This document shows positions 50,175-58,818 of a stretch of DNA of 64,000 bases, in pieces; position 1 is the stretch's first letter; each line of letters opens with the position of its first letter. The DNA is from Pseudomonas costantinii. Its GTDB lineage: Bacteria > Pseudomonadota > Gammaproteobacteria > Pseudomonadales > Pseudomonadaceae. Where the stretch lies: positions 186,001 through 250,000 of the forward strand of contig NZ_MDDR01000006.1 in the NCBI RefSeq assembly GCF_001870435.1. The letters are read 5' to 3'. Below the pieces are notes generated by a model, which had not been told where the DNA came from, made no database searches, and worked only from the letters and a program-made list of their open reading frames with translations. A program made the position numbers and the translations under genes.

Positions 50175-51242
50175 ATGACTGCCCTCAAGAACGACCGTTT
50201 CCTTCGTGCCCTGCTCAAGCAACCTGTAGACGTCACGCCCGTGTGGATGATGCGTCAAGCCGGTCGCTACCTGCCGGAATACCGCGCCAGTCGCGCCAAC
50301 GCCGGCGACTTCATGAGCCTGTGCATGAACCCGGAGTTCGCCTGCGAAGTCACGATGCAGCCGCTGGACCGCTACCCACAACTGGACGCGGCCATCCTCT
50401 TCTCCGACATCCTCACCATCCCTGACGCCATGGGCCAAGGCCTGTACTTTGAAACCGGCGAAGGCCCGCGCTTCAAGAAAGTCGTTAGCACCCTGGCCGA
50501 CATCGAAGCCCTGCCGATCCCCGATCCGCACAAAGACCTCGGCTATGTGATGGACGCCGTGAGCACCATTCGCCGCGAGCTGAACGGCCGCGTGCCGCTG
50601 ATTGGCTTTTCCGGCAGCCCATGGACCCTGGCCACCTACATGGTCGAAGGTGGCTCGTCGAAAGACTTCCGCAAGACCAAGGCCATGCTCTACGACAACC
50701 CGCAAGCCATGCACCTGCTGCTGGACAAGCTGGCGCAGTCGGTCACCTCTTACCTCAACGGCCAGATCATGGCCGGCGCCCAAGCGGTGCAGATTTTCGA
50801 TACCTGGGGCGGGAACCTGTCGGCGGCGGCATACCAGGAGTTCTCCCTGGCCTACATGCGCAAAATCGTCAGTGGCCTGATCCGCGAACACGAAGGCCGC
50901 AAAGTGCCGGTTATCATGTTCACCAAGGGCGGCGGCCTGTGGCTTGAAAGCATTGCCGACGCTGGCGCCGATGCACTGGGCCTGGACTGGACCTGCGATC
51001 TGGGTGAAGCCCGTCAACGCGTGGGCAACCGCGTAGCGCTGCAAGGCAACATGGACCCGACCGTGCTGTACGCCAAGCCCGAAGCAATCCGCACCGAAGT
51101 CGGCCGCATTCTGGCCAGCTACGGCAAGGGCACCGGGCACGTGTTTAACCTGGGCCATGGCATCACGCCGGAAGTGAACCCGGAACATGCCGGTGCGTTC
51201 CTGCGCGCAGTGCATGAGTTGTCGGCGCAGTATCACGAGTGA
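50175..51242 (+). CDS. hemE: HemE, uroporphyrinogen III decarboxylase
   Basis: A 355-residue cytosolic enzyme of heme synthesis converting uroporphyrinogen III to coproporphyrinogen III. Conserved [17 protein letters not shown] with the substrate-binding Arg residues, [29 protein letters not shown] and the C-terminal [12 protein letters not shown] are present. It is transcribed alone. Confidence 0.98.
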   Translation: MTALKNDRFLRALLKQPVDVTPVWMMRQAGRYLPEYRASRANAGDFMSLCMNPEFACEVTMQPLDRYPQLDAAILFSDILTIPDAMGQGLYFETGEGPRFKKVVSTLADIEALPIPDPHKDLGYVMDAVSTIRRELNGRVPLIGFSGSPWTLATYMVEGGSSKDFRKTKAMLYDNPQAMHLLLDKLAQSVTSYLNGQIMAGAQAVQIFDTWGGNLSAAAYQEFSLAYMRKIVSGLIREHEGRKVPVIMFTKGGGLWLESIADAGADALGLDWTCDLGEARQRVGNRVALQGNMDPTVLYAKPEAIRTEVGRILASYGKGTGHVFNLGHGITPEVNPEHAGAFLRAVHELSAQYHE

Positions 51243-51251
51243 TCGCTGCTC

Positions 51252-51285
51252 AATAAAAAGCCCGGCCAAATGCCGGGCTTTTTAT
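51252..51285. terminator. Bidirectional terminator between hemE and MFS gene
   Basis: AATAAAAAGCCCGGC, loop CAAAT, GCCGGGCTTTTTATT: strong stem with A- and T-tracts between convergent genes. Confidence 0.95.
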
Positions 51286-51317
51286 TGGGGTTAATACAAA
51301 ACAAATATGGGATCGCG

Positions 51318-52592
51318 TCAGGCCTTTACTTCTCCCAGTGGCGGCAATTTCGCCAGCTTCAACGCCACCAGCAACGCGCCGATCAGCAGCGCGATGATGA
51401 ATCCGCCAATCCCGTTCCAGCCTGCAAAGTGCCAGAAGAACCCGCCCGCCGTACCGGCAATGCTCGATCCCACGTAGTAGCAGAACAAGTACAACGACGA
51501 CGCCTGCCCCTTGGCCTTCACCGCGCGGCGACCGATCCAGCTACTTGCCACCGAGTGGGCGCCGAAGAAACCGAAGGTGAAGATCAGCATGCCGGGCACT
51601 ACCAGCCACAACGGCGTGAACAGGGTCAGGGCCATGCCGGCGAGCATCAATACGAGGGTGCCCCACAGCACGCGGCGGCGGCCGAGGCGGTCGGCCAGGG
51701 AGCCGATCTTGGCCGAACTGTAGATGCCGGTGAGATACACCAGCGAGAGCAGGCCGACCACCGCTTGGCTCAACCCGTACGGTTCTGCCAGCAGGCGATA
51801 ACCGATGTAGTTGAACATCGTGACGAAGGCGCCCATCAGCAGGAAACCTTCAAGGAACAACCAGGGCAGGCCCGCGTCTTTGAAGTGCATGACAAACCCG
51901 TTCAGCAGGTTGCGCGGCTTGAGGCTGGTGGTGCGGAAGTTGCGTGATTCGGGGAGGACTTTCCAGAACACCGTGGCCGCGATCAGGGCCAGGGCGCCGA
52001 TGATCAGCATCGCGGTGTGCCAACTGACGAAGTCGATCAATACGCCGATGATCAAGCGCCCGCTCATACCGCCAATTGCGTTGCCGCCGATGTACAAGCC
52101 CATGGCCAGGCCGATGTGTTGCGGGTGGATCTCTTCGCTCAAGTAGGTCATCGCCACAGCAGCCAGCCCGCTCAGCGACAGGCCCACCAGCGCCCGCATC
52201 AGCAGAATGCCTTCCCAGGTCGGCATCAAGCCGCTGGCGATGGTCGCGAGTGCGGCGCAGAACAGTGCCGAAACCATTACCGGCTTGCGTCCCAATCTGT
52301 CGGAAATCGGCCCAGTGACCAGCAAGCCCAGGGCAAGCATCGCCGTGGCCACTGACAGGATCAGGCTGCTTTGCGCCGCATTGATGGAAAACTCGTGGGA
52401 CAGCGCCGGCATCATCGGCTGCACGCAATACAGCAAGGCAAACGTGGCAAACCCGCCGGAGAACAGCGCCAGCACCGTGCGCATGAACATCGGCGTGTCT
52501 TTTTCGATGTACTGCTCGTTGAGCTGGGCCACCACCTCATCCAGGGCGGTAGGCGGGACTTCTTGAGCAAATGGCGCGACAGCAGATTTCAC
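51318..52592 (-). CDS. MFS transporter, probable drug/metabolite exporter
   Basis: A 424-residue 12-helix major-facilitator protein. The start is set at GTG 52592 (VKSAVAPFAQ) because GAGG lies 5 nt upstream; the longer frame to 52718 would run into the divergent regulator gene. A soluble N-terminus of about 45 residues is followed by helices beginning at VLALFSGGFATFALLYCVQ. The loop motif GPISDRLGRKPVM and its second-half counterpart GSLADRLGRRRVL are clear. It resembles YnfM-type transporters. It is divergent from a LysR gene, so it is likely controlled by it. Substrate unknown. Confidence 0.9.
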   Translation of the reverse strand: MKSAVAPFAQEVPPTALDEVVAQLNEQYIEKDTPMFMRTVLALFSGGFATFALLYCVQPMMPALSHEFSINAAQSSLILSVATAMLALGLLVTGPISDRLGRKPVMVSALFCAALATIASGLMPTWEGILLMRALVGLSLSGLAAVAMTYLSEEIHPQHIGLAMGLYIGGNAIGGMSGRLIIGVLIDFVSWHTAMLIIGALALIAATVFWKVLPESRNFRTTSLKPRNLLNGFVMHFKDAGLPWLFLEGFLLMGAFVTMFNYIGYRLLAEPYGLSQAVVGLLSLVYLTGIYSSAKIGSLADRLGRRRVLWGTLVLMLAGMALTLFTPLWLVVPGMLIFTFGFFGAHSVASSWIGRRAVKAKGQASSLYLFCYYVGSSIAGTAGGFFWHFAGWNGIGGFIIALLIGALLVALKLAKLPPLGEVKA

Positions 52593-52666
52593 GGGGACCT
52601 CGGCGAGGGAAAGCCTGCCAGGACTGGCAATGAAAAAAAGAATATAGCTGCCTAATGATTCTTTCC

Positions 52667-52676
52667 AATATATTGT
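52667..52676. promoter_or_regulatory. Palindrome in the MFS/LysR divergent promoter region
   Basis: CAATATATTG is a perfect 10-bp palindrome. An AATATA at 52642-52647 is also the inverse of TATATT here, 22 nt away. The 124-bp AT-rich region is where a LysR regulator would bind, but no classic T-N11-A box is obvious. Confidence 0.3.
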
Positions 52677-52716
52677 TCGACCTGTTTGATAGCTTTTACG
52701 ACCTAATGAGGCTTGC

Positions 52717-53610
52717 ATGGAATTGCGTCATCTGCGGTACTTCATCGCCGTCGCCGAAGAACTGCATTTTGGCCGCGCCGCACAGGTGCTGGGCATCTCG
52801 CAACCACCGCTGAGCCAGCAGATCCAGGCGCTGGAGCAGGAGGTGGGCGCGCGCTTGTTTGAGCGTACCAATCGTCGGGTCGAGCTGAGCGAGGCCGGTC
52901 GACTGTTCTTGCAAGAGGCGCGATTGGTGCTGGCGCAGGTCGACAAGGCGGCAGATGTGGCCCGACGTGCGCAGTTGGGGGAACTCGGGGAGCTGAAGAT
53001 TGGCTTCACCTCGTCGGCACCGTTCAACTCCAGCATTCCGCAGGCGATTTTTGCGTTTCGCCAGGCCTTCCCGGCGGTGCACCTGAACTTGCAGGAGATG
53101 AGTAGCACTGAGGTGGCAGAGTCGTTGGTGGATGAGTCGATTCAAGTAGGCTTGATGCGCCCGCTGCCGTTGCCGGATTCGCTGAGCGTTATTGAGTTGA
53201 TGCGTGAGCCCTTGGTCGCGGTGCTGAACGCCGGTCATCCGCTGGTTGAGGGCACCGAGCGTGGCTTGCACCTGGCGCAACTGGCCGACGAGCCGTTTGT
53301 ATTCTTCCCTCGCACCTACGGCAGTGGTCTCTATGCCCAACTGCTCAACTTGGCTCGTGACGCGGGTTTCAGCCCGCGTTTCGCCCAGGAAGCCGGGGAG
53401 GCGATGACCATCATCGGTTTGGTGGCGGCGGGTTTGGGGGTGTCGGTGCTTCCGGCCTCATACCAGCGCATCCGTATCGATGGCGTGGTGTATCGCACCT
53501 TGCTGGATCAGGAGGCGGTGACGTCAGTCTGGCTGGTGCAGCGCAAGGGCGCGCAAACGCCGATGGCGAAAGCGTTTGTGGAGTTGCTGACACGTAAGGC
53601 GGAGCTGTAG
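52717..53610 (+). CDS. LysR-family transcriptional regulator
   Basis: A 297-residue LysR protein. The N-terminal winged helix-turn-helix (MELRHLRYFIAVAEELHFGRAAQVLGISQPPLSQQIQ in family form; visible core RAAQVLGISQPPLSQQI) is followed by the linker helix and a periplasmic-binding-like effector domain (about 90-297). It is divergent from the MFS gene 124 bp away and is its probable regulator. Effector unknown. Confidence 0.93.
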   Translation: MELRHLRYFIAVAEELHFGRAAQVLGISQPPLSQQIQALEQEVGARLFERTNRRVELSEAGRLFLQEARLVLAQVDKAADVARRAQLGELGELKIGFTSSAPFNSSIPQAIFAFRQAFPAVHLNLQEMSSTEVAESLVDESIQVGLMRPLPLPDSLSVIELMREPLVAVLNAGHPLVEGTERGLHLAQLADEPFVFFPRTYGSGLYAQLLNLARDAGFSPRFAQEAGEAMTIIGLVAAGLGVSVLPASYQRIRIDGVVYRTLLDQEAVTSVWLVQRKGAQTPMAKAFVELLTRKAEL

Positions 53611-53696
53611 GTATCGTCACATATCAGGTAACGCAACCGGCTTAGTGATTCGCAAGAAACTTGCGCAGAATCGCTTTTTTCAAGCGAGTGATATGG

Positions 53697-54083
53697 ATGG
53701 CACTTCTCTACCAGCCCAAGGAGGGCAGCGTGTTGATTTGTGATTTTCGAGGCTATGAAGTCCCGGAAATTATCAAGATCCGGCCCGTCATTGTGATACG
53801 CAAGCACCGAACCAATAAGCTGCTGGTGACGGTTGTGCCCTTGAGCACTACCGCTCCGCAGACGGTTTTGGAGCATCATTTACAACTCGACAGTCATCTT
53901 CAAGGCGCGAGTCCAATCTGCTGGGCAAAATGCGACATTGTCGCCACCGTCAGCTTGGGCCGACTTGATCGAATCAAAAGTAAGGACCGTCATGGCAAAC
54001 GAACTTACACAATCGCTGAGCTCACCAATGATCAGTTTCTCGCGATAAAAGCGGCGGTACGCAGTGCGCTAGGGTTGCGATGA
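53697..54083 (+). CDS. PemK/MazF-like toxin-family protein, solitary
   Basis: A 128-residue protein with the MazF/PemK fold pattern: GSVLICDFRGYEVPEIIKIRP at the start region (core IKIRPVIVIRKH), then VTVVPLSTTAP, and CDIVATVSLGRLDRIK. The ATG at 53697 follows AGCGAG; the frame is open from a TTG at 53661. No antitoxin-sized gene lies in the 86 bp before it or the 200 bp after it, so it is an orphan or has another role. Two small hairpins precede it (CGCAAG AAA CTTGCG at 53651-53665; TCGCTT...AAGCGA just after). Ribonuclease activity is not established. Confidence 0.75.
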   Translation: MALLYQPKEGSVLICDFRGYEVPEIIKIRPVIVIRKHRTNKLLVTVVPLSTTAPQTVLEHHLQLDSHLQGASPICWAKCDIVATVSLGRLDRIKSKDRHGKRTYTIAELTNDQFLAIKAAVRSALGLR

Positions 54084-54149
54084 GTAATGAGCGGCACATT
54101 GCCACGGATTGCAGGGAAGCCGTTTTCAGGCATACTGCCCACGTTCCCG

Positions 54150-54265
54150 AAAGGGGCTTGTGAGACTCTGAGGATCCTGGGCAACCAGCCATCGCAGAGC
54201 CAGGCAGGAAGCGGCGATGACAAGCCAACCTGTTTGTGAAGAGGGCGCCGAAAGGCGCCCTTTGT
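54150..54265 (+). ncRNA. Candidate structured small RNA between the toxin-like gene and a lipoprotein gene
   Basis: A multi-helix fold can be drawn. The closing stem is GGCTTGT (54155-54161) with ACAAGCC (54220-54226). Inside it are a hairpin CTGG GCAA CCAG (54177-54188, GNRA loop) and a hairpin CATCGC...GCGATG (54190-54219). A perfect terminator-like stem AGGGCGCC GAAA GGCGCCCT (54242-54261) follows, then TTTG. A weak upstream promoter (TTGCAG, 16 nt, CATACT) ends near 54135. Several GGA triplets are present. I do not recognise the family; it could be a known Pseudomonas small RNA, or the toxin gene's 3' end. Confidence 0.45.
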
Positions 54266-54287
54266 CGTTTCTGGAGAGCAGCGAGCC

Positions 54288-54737
54288 TCAATTCTGCTTC
54301 GACGTCCCCGTCTGCTCAAACAACTGCGCCGCCGAGCCCGCTTCGTTCACGCCATTGCTGTGCAGCGCGGCCATGATGTCGCGGTCCAGCATGCTTACCC
54401 AGCGGTTGTAGTTGCGGTGGATCTTGCCGTCCTTGTAGCCCAGATCGCGGCTGTCGCGGTAGGTGATAGCGTAGCTGTTACGGGTGTAGCGGATGTCGAT
54501 TGCGGCGTAGTACTGGTTGCGTACGTTGATCTCGGCCTGCACCAATTGCGGGCTCAGGCGCTGCACCGTCCACTCGCGTTTTTGCAGGGCGTTGATGATG
54601 ACCGTTTTCATTTTTTCTTCGCTGACCTGGGTATCGACCGGCAGCTCATGCTGGGTATTGAGTACCGGTTTGTTGGTGCAACCGGCGGTGGTCAGCAGGG
54701 CCAGGGTGATCAGGGTGGCGCGTAGCAAGGAAGACAT
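54288..54737 (-). CDS. Small outer-membrane-type lipoprotein, last gene of the polyene-like cluster
   Basis: A 149-residue lipoprotein. The signal peptide ends in the lipobox TTAGC (Cys20). The mature part has an alpha/beta look with VINALQKREWTVQRLSPQLVQ, IDIRYTRNSYAITYRDS and KIHRNYNRWVSMLDRDI. Family function unknown. It follows the ketosynthase by 26 bp on the same strand, so it belongs to that operon, perhaps helping place or bind the product at the outer membrane. Confidence 0.8.
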   Translation of the reverse strand: MSSLLRATLITLALLTTAGCTNKPVLNTQHELPVDTQVSEEKMKTVIINALQKREWTVQRLSPQLVQAEINVRNQYYAAIDIRYTRNSYAITYRDSRDLGYKDGKIHRNYNRWVSMLDRDIMAALHSNGVNEAGSAAQLFEQTGTSKQN

Positions 54738-54763
54738 TCCGTTTTCTCCAATCGATTAAAAAT

Positions 54764-55990
54764 TCAAGACCAGCGGCGGAAGATCAGCGACGTGTTGACG
54801 CCGCCAAAGGCAAAGTTGTTGTTCATTACGTAGTCGTGGTGCATCTCGCGGAATTCACCTTGCAGGTAATCCAGCTCGCCGCACTGCGGGTCGACCGAAT
54901 CCAGGTTGAAGGTGTGCACGTATTGATCGCGGTTCATCATCTCGATGCTGAACCAAGACTCCAACGCCCCGCACGCGCCCAAGGTGTGGCCGAGGAAGCT
55001 CTTCTGCGAGCTGATCGGCATGCGGCTGCCAAACAGGCTGCTGGTGGCCAGGGTCTCGGCGATGTCGCCTTGGTCGGTGGCAGTGCCGTGGCCGTTGACG
55101 TAGCCGATGGCGGAGGGCTCCAGCCCGGCATCTTCCAGGGCCAGTTCCATCGCGCGACGCATGGTTTTCTGCTCAGGGCGAGTGGTGTGCTGGCCGTCGG
55201 CGTTGCTGCCGAAACCGACCAGCTCGGCGTGGATGTGCGCACCGCGCGCCAAGGCGTGCTCCAGTTCTTCAAGCACCAGCATGCCGCCGCCTTCACCGAT
55301 CACCAGGCCGTCACGAGCACTGTCGTAAGGGCGCGGGCTGGTTTGAGGGGCGTCGTTTTTCAGGCTGGTGGCGTACAGCGCATCGAACACCATGGCTTCG
55401 GTGGGGCACAGTTCTTCGGCGCCGCCGGCGAGCATCAAGGGCAGGCGACCGAACTTGATCGCCTCGTAGGCATAGCCGATGCCCTGGCTGCCACTGGTGC
55501 AGGCGCTGGACGTGGGGATCAAGCGCCCGGTGAGGCCAAAGAAGATGCTGATATTCGCTGCCGTGGTGTGCGGCATCATCCGTACATAGGAGTTGGCATT
55601 CAGCCCCTCGGCCACCGAGTTCAGCAGCATATTGCCGAAGGCCTTGATCTCGTCGGTGCTGCCGGTGGACGAGCCGCAGGCCACGCCCATGCGCCCGTCC
55701 TTGATCGATTCGTCACCGAGCAAACCCGCGTCCTTCAGCGCCTGCTCCGCTGCCCACACCGCCAGGCGCGAGACGCGACCCATGCTGCGCAGTTGCTTGC
55801 GGGTCCAGTGGGCGGGCACGGCGAAGTCGTCGATAGGCCCGGCCAGGCGGGTGTTCAATTCGGTAAAGCGGTCCCACTCATCCATACGGCGAATGCCGCT
55901 GCGGTTGGCGCGAAAGTTGGCCGCGATGCTGTCCCAATCGCTGCCCAGGGAGGTGACGCCGGCCATGCCGGTCACTACGACGCGCTTCAT
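54764..55990 (-). CDS. Beta-ketoacyl-ACP synthase, FabF-like (polyene cluster)
   Basis: A 408-residue ketosynthase. The ATG used overlaps the stop of the ketoreductase gene and has GGAGGT 8 nt upstream. The Cys-His-His triad is intact: C164 (SSACTSG), H301 (NGHGTATDQGD) and H335 (FLGHTLGACG). It is the probable counterpart of ApeR in aryl-polyene clusters, elongating an ACP-bound chain with malonyl-ACP. The local order KS-KR-DH-KS is the one typical of those clusters. Confidence 0.9.
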   Translation of the reverse strand: MKRVVVTGMAGVTSLGSDWDSIAANFRANRSGIRRMDEWDRFTELNTRLAGPIDDFAVPAHWTRKQLRSMGRVSRLAVWAAEQALKDAGLLGDESIKDGRMGVACGSSTGSTDEIKAFGNMLLNSVAEGLNANSYVRMMPHTTAANISIFFGLTGRLIPTSSACTSGSQGIGYAYEAIKFGRLPLMLAGGAEELCPTEAMVFDALYATSLKNDAPQTSPRPYDSARDGLVIGEGGGMLVLEELEHALARGAHIHAELVGFGSNADGQHTTRPEQKTMRRAMELALEDAGLEPSAIGYVNGHGTATDQGDIAETLATSSLFGSRMPISSQKSFLGHTLGACGALESWFSIEMMNRDQYVHTFNLDSVDPQCGELDYLQGEFREMHHDYVMNNNFAFGGVNTSLIFRRWS

Positions 55991-56718
55991 CAGCACAGAC
56001 CTCCATTCACGGCCAAGACTTGGCGAGTGATATAGCCGGCTTCGGCCGACATCAGGAAGTTCACCGCTGCGGCCACTTCTTCCGGCGTACCTATACGCTG
56101 CGCGGGAATCATCTTCATCAGTTCATCCACCGGTACGTTTTCATCGAGCATCGCGGTGTCGATCAGCCCGGGTGCCACGCAGTTGACGGTGATTTTGCGC
56201 TTGCCCAACTCAATGGCCAGGGCCTTGGCGGCGCCAATCAAGCCGGCTTTCGAAGCGCTGTAATTGACTTGGCCACGGTTGCCGATCAACCCGGAGACCG
56301 AGGTGATGCACACGATGCGCCCGGCAGCGCGACGACGAATCATCGGCATCATCACCGGGTGCAGCACGTTGTAGAAACCGTCGAGGTTGGTGCGCATCAC
56401 CACATCCCAATCGTCTTCGGACAACGCGGGGAACGCGCCGTCGCGGGTCAGGCCGGCATTGAGCACCACGCCGTAGTAGGCACCATGCAGCTCCACATCG
56501 GCTTCCAGGATTTCTTTACAGGTTGCGCGATCCGCCACGTCGAATTGCAGCACCCGCGCCTTACGCCCCAGTGCCTCGATTTCGACCTGCACCGCCTCCG
56601 CTTCAGCACGACCACTGCGGCAATGCAGCACGATGTCATGCCCGGCCTGGGCCAGGCGCAGGGCAATGGCGCGGCCGATGCCACGGCTGGAGCCGGTGAC
56701 CAGTACGGATTCAGTCAT
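55990..56718 (-). CDS. 3-ketoacyl-ACP reductase, FabG-like (polyene cluster)
   Basis: A 242-residue short-chain dehydrogenase. Nucleotide motif TGSSRGIG (8-15), LNAG (86-89), and catalytic S140, Y153 and K157 (YSASK) are present. It reduces beta-keto groups during chain extension; with the adjacent dehydratase and no enoyl reductase in view, conjugated double bonds would build up. It overlaps both neighbours, indicating translational coupling. Probable counterpart of ApeQ. Confidence 0.92.
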   Translation of the reverse strand: MTESVLVTGSSRGIGRAIALRLAQAGHDIVLHCRSGRAEAEAVQVEIEALGRKARVLQFDVADRATCKEILEADVELHGAYYGVVLNAGLTRDGAFPALSEDDWDVVMRTNLDGFYNVLHPVMMPMIRRRAAGRIVCITSVSGLIGNRGQVNYSASKAGLIGAAKALAIELGKRKITVNCVAPGLIDTAMLDENVPVDELMKMIPAQRIGTPEEVAAAVNFLMSAEAGYITRQVLAVNGGLC

Positions 56719-57176
56719 GGCGTTTCGTCCTTCGATTCATCTAAATAGTTGGCCGCCTGGGGCGGTCGAAATACGTTCAAGCGGGCGCTGGCCTGGATAC
56801 CGTCGCCGGTGAGGTGGCATTCGAACACACCCATGCCGTTATCGTCTTCCAGGGAGCGCAGGCCGTGGATGGTCAGCTCGGCGCCTGCCGGGAAGTGCTC
56901 CACATTGCACTCGAACTTACGTGTGCCCAACAGGAAACCCAGTTCCACCGCTTCGCCTTTTTGGCGGGCGCGGCAACCGGCGTAGGCGGCGACGCTTTGC
57001 GCCATCAACTCAATGCCGACCCAGGCCGGCAGGCTGCCGTCGGGCTGGTTGAACAGGCCGCCGGGCGTGACGGTGACGCGGGTGTGAATCTGCTCTTCAT
57101 CGAACGACAGCACCTGGTCGATCAGGATCATGTCGCCCGCATGGGGCAGCAGTTCGGCGAGTGGCCAGTTGATCAT
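56715..57176 (-). CDS. Hotdog-fold 3-hydroxyacyl-ACP dehydratase (polyene cluster)
   Basis: A 153-residue single hotdog protein of the ApeP-type FabZ-like family. The start holds LLPHAGDMILIDQV with the candidate catalytic His12, and WVGIELMAQSVAAYAG carries Glu56. It would dehydrate the ACP-bound 3-hydroxy intermediates. It overlaps the ketosynthase upstream and the ketoreductase downstream by 4 bp each. Confidence 0.85.
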   Translation of the reverse strand: MINWPLAELLPHAGDMILIDQVLSFDEEQIHTRVTVTPGGLFNQPDGSLPAWVGIELMAQSVAAYAGCRARQKGEAVELGFLLGTRKFECNVEHFPAGAELTIHGLRSLEDDNGMGVFECHLTGDGIQASARLNVFRPPQAANYLDESKDETP

Positions 57177-58339
57177 GGGGCCTCTGCGATTATCAGGCTG
57201 ACGTTGTTACCACCGAAGGCAAACGAGTTGCTCATCAGGCAGCGTTTTTTCAAGGTGTCGCCGGTGTGCGCCCATTGCAAGGCAGGCAGCGTCGGGTCGG
57301 CGTTGCCGTCCCACACATGCGGCGGTACCACACCGTGGGTCAGGCTCAGCCAGCAGAACGCCGCTTCCAACGCACCGGCTGCACCGAGGGTGTGGCCGCT
57401 CATGGGTTTGGTCGACGAGCAGGCCACGCCATTCGGAAACAGGCTGGCTACCGCCAGGCTTTCCATGGCGTCGTTATGTTGGGTCGCGGTGCCGTGCAGG
57501 TTCAGGTAACCGATTTGTTCAGGCGCAAGTTTTGCGCTGGCCAGGGCCTTGCGCATCGCCAGCAACGCGCCTTTGCCGGTAGGCTCTGGCGCGGAAATAT
57601 GGTGCGCGTCGCAACTGGCTCCGCTGCCCAACAGGGCAATAGGTGCTGGCTGTTTAGTCATCAGAAACAGCACGGCCGCTTCGCCGATATTGATGCCATT
57701 ACGGTTCACCGAAAACGGATTGCAGCGCTCGCTCGACACCGCTTCCAGCGAGCTAAACCCATTGAGGGTCAGCTTGCAGAGGCTGTCGACACCGCCGCAG
57801 ATCACCGCGTCGCACACGCCCAGATCCAGCAGGCGCTGGGCACTCATCAGTGCGCGAGCGCTGGAGGTGCAGGCGGTGGAAATCACATAGGCCGGGCCGC
57901 TCAGTTGCAGCCAGTCGGCAAGGAAGTTTGCCGGGGCGCTGAGTTCCTGTTGCTGGTAGTCGTAGTCGCCGGGGAACTGCTTGTCGCGCAGGTAATGCGC
58001 GATGCCACGGCTCGCTTCGTCGATACCCGAGGTGCTGGTGCCCAGCACAATGCCGATCCGCGAGGCGCCGTAGGTGTGGATCGCCTGGCGGATCTCATCC
58101 TCAATCTGCAGCGCCGCTTCCAGCAGCAACTGGTTGTTGCGGCTGCTTTGCTGGTTCAGTTCCACAGGGATGGTCGCCAGTTCGCCATGTACACCGGCCA
58201 CCGGCAGCACGCGATCCGGCACCCAGCCGCTTTCGGCGCGCATACCGGAGCAGTCACCGGAAAACAGGCTGCGGCTGACTTCGGCCTGGCCACGGCCCAA
58301 GGCGCAAATCACGCCGAGCGCATTCAGATAGGCGGTCAT
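57173..58339 (-). CDS. Beta-ketoacyl-ACP synthase (second, polyene cluster)
   Basis: A 388-residue ketosynthase. The start MTAYLNALGVICALG overlaps the DUF3261 gene stop by 4 bp; the longer in-frame extension lies inside that gene and is not family-like. The triad is C157 (STACTSS), H282 (NLHGTATQHND) and H316 (MSGHTLGAAG). The active-site Cys is kept, so it is not a simple Cys-less chain-length factor. It is the probable counterpart of ApeO, and more diverged from FabF than the other ketosynthase. Confidence 0.9.
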   Translation of the reverse strand: MTAYLNALGVICALGRGQAEVSRSLFSGDCSGMRAESGWVPDRVLPVAGVHGELATIPVELNQQSSRNNQLLLEAALQIEDEIRQAIHTYGASRIGIVLGTSTSGIDEASRGIAHYLRDKQFPGDYDYQQQELSAPANFLADWLQLSGPAYVISTACTSSARALMSAQRLLDLGVCDAVICGGVDSLCKLTLNGFSSLEAVSSERCNPFSVNRNGINIGEAAVLFLMTKQPAPIALLGSGASCDAHHISAPEPTGKGALLAMRKALASAKLAPEQIGYLNLHGTATQHNDAMESLAVASLFPNGVACSSTKPMSGHTLGAAGALEAAFCWLSLTHGVVPPHVWDGNADPTLPALQWAHTGDTLKKRCLMSNSFAFGGNNVSLIIAEAP

Positions 58340-58818
58340 CGGGCAGCACCCAGCGGCGTGATGCGATAGCTCAACGGCTGCCCCGCCATGTTCACGCTGA
58401 ACACCTCTGAGGACTGATACACGATTTGCCAATGACCCGGCAGGGTGCGTGTGAGGTCCATCGCCTGGGCGTTCGGATACAGCGCAGGCACGTCATCCGC
58501 CGAGGTCAGGGCAAACAGCAGCGCGGCAAACAACTCCCGTGCCTGGGGGTTGGGCGGCAACAGTCCATCGGCTTGCCACTCGCCATTGATCAGCTTTTGC
58601 CGTGCCTGGGGAATGCCCAACGGGTCCATCATCGACCAGCGAATCCCGCCACCTTCATGCTGGATCACCAGCAACCAGTCCTGGCTCTGGCCGTCCGCCA
58701 GGCGCTGCACATGCAGTTGCATCGGCAAGGCCAGGGCCGGGACTTTTTCGGGCAGCGGTGGCTGGCTGGCGCAAGCGCTCAGCAGCAACAGGCAACCCAT
58801 CAACAGCAAGCGGATCAT
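58336..58818 (-). CDS. DUF3261 lipoprotein (polyene cluster)
   Basis: A 160-residue lipoprotein with lipobox LLSAC (Cys16). The mature part shows LLVIQHEGGGIRWSMMDPLGIPQARQ-type DUF3261 features (core RWSMMDPLGIPQARQ). It is found almost only in aryl-polyene type clusters; it probably helps carry or anchor the product in the outer membrane. It overlaps the methyltransferase gene and ketosynthase gene by 4 bp each. Confidence 0.82.
   Translation of the reverse strand: MIRLLLMGCLLLLSACASQPPLPEKVPALALPMQLHVQRLADGQSQDWLLVIQHEGGGIRWSMMDPLGIPQARQKLINGEWQADGLLPPNPQARELFAALLFALTSADDVPALYPNAQAMDLTRTLPGHWQIVYQSSEVFSVNMAGQPLSYRITPLGAAR

Noticed and set aside
53611..53696. An antitoxin gene before the PemK/MazF-like gene
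   Set aside because: The gap is only 86 bp and contains hairpins, with no frame long enough.
58339..58432. Extended N-terminus for the second ketosynthase
   Set aside because: The extra 31 residues fall inside the DUF3261 gene and are unlike any ketosynthase start; MTAYLNALGV is the family-like start.
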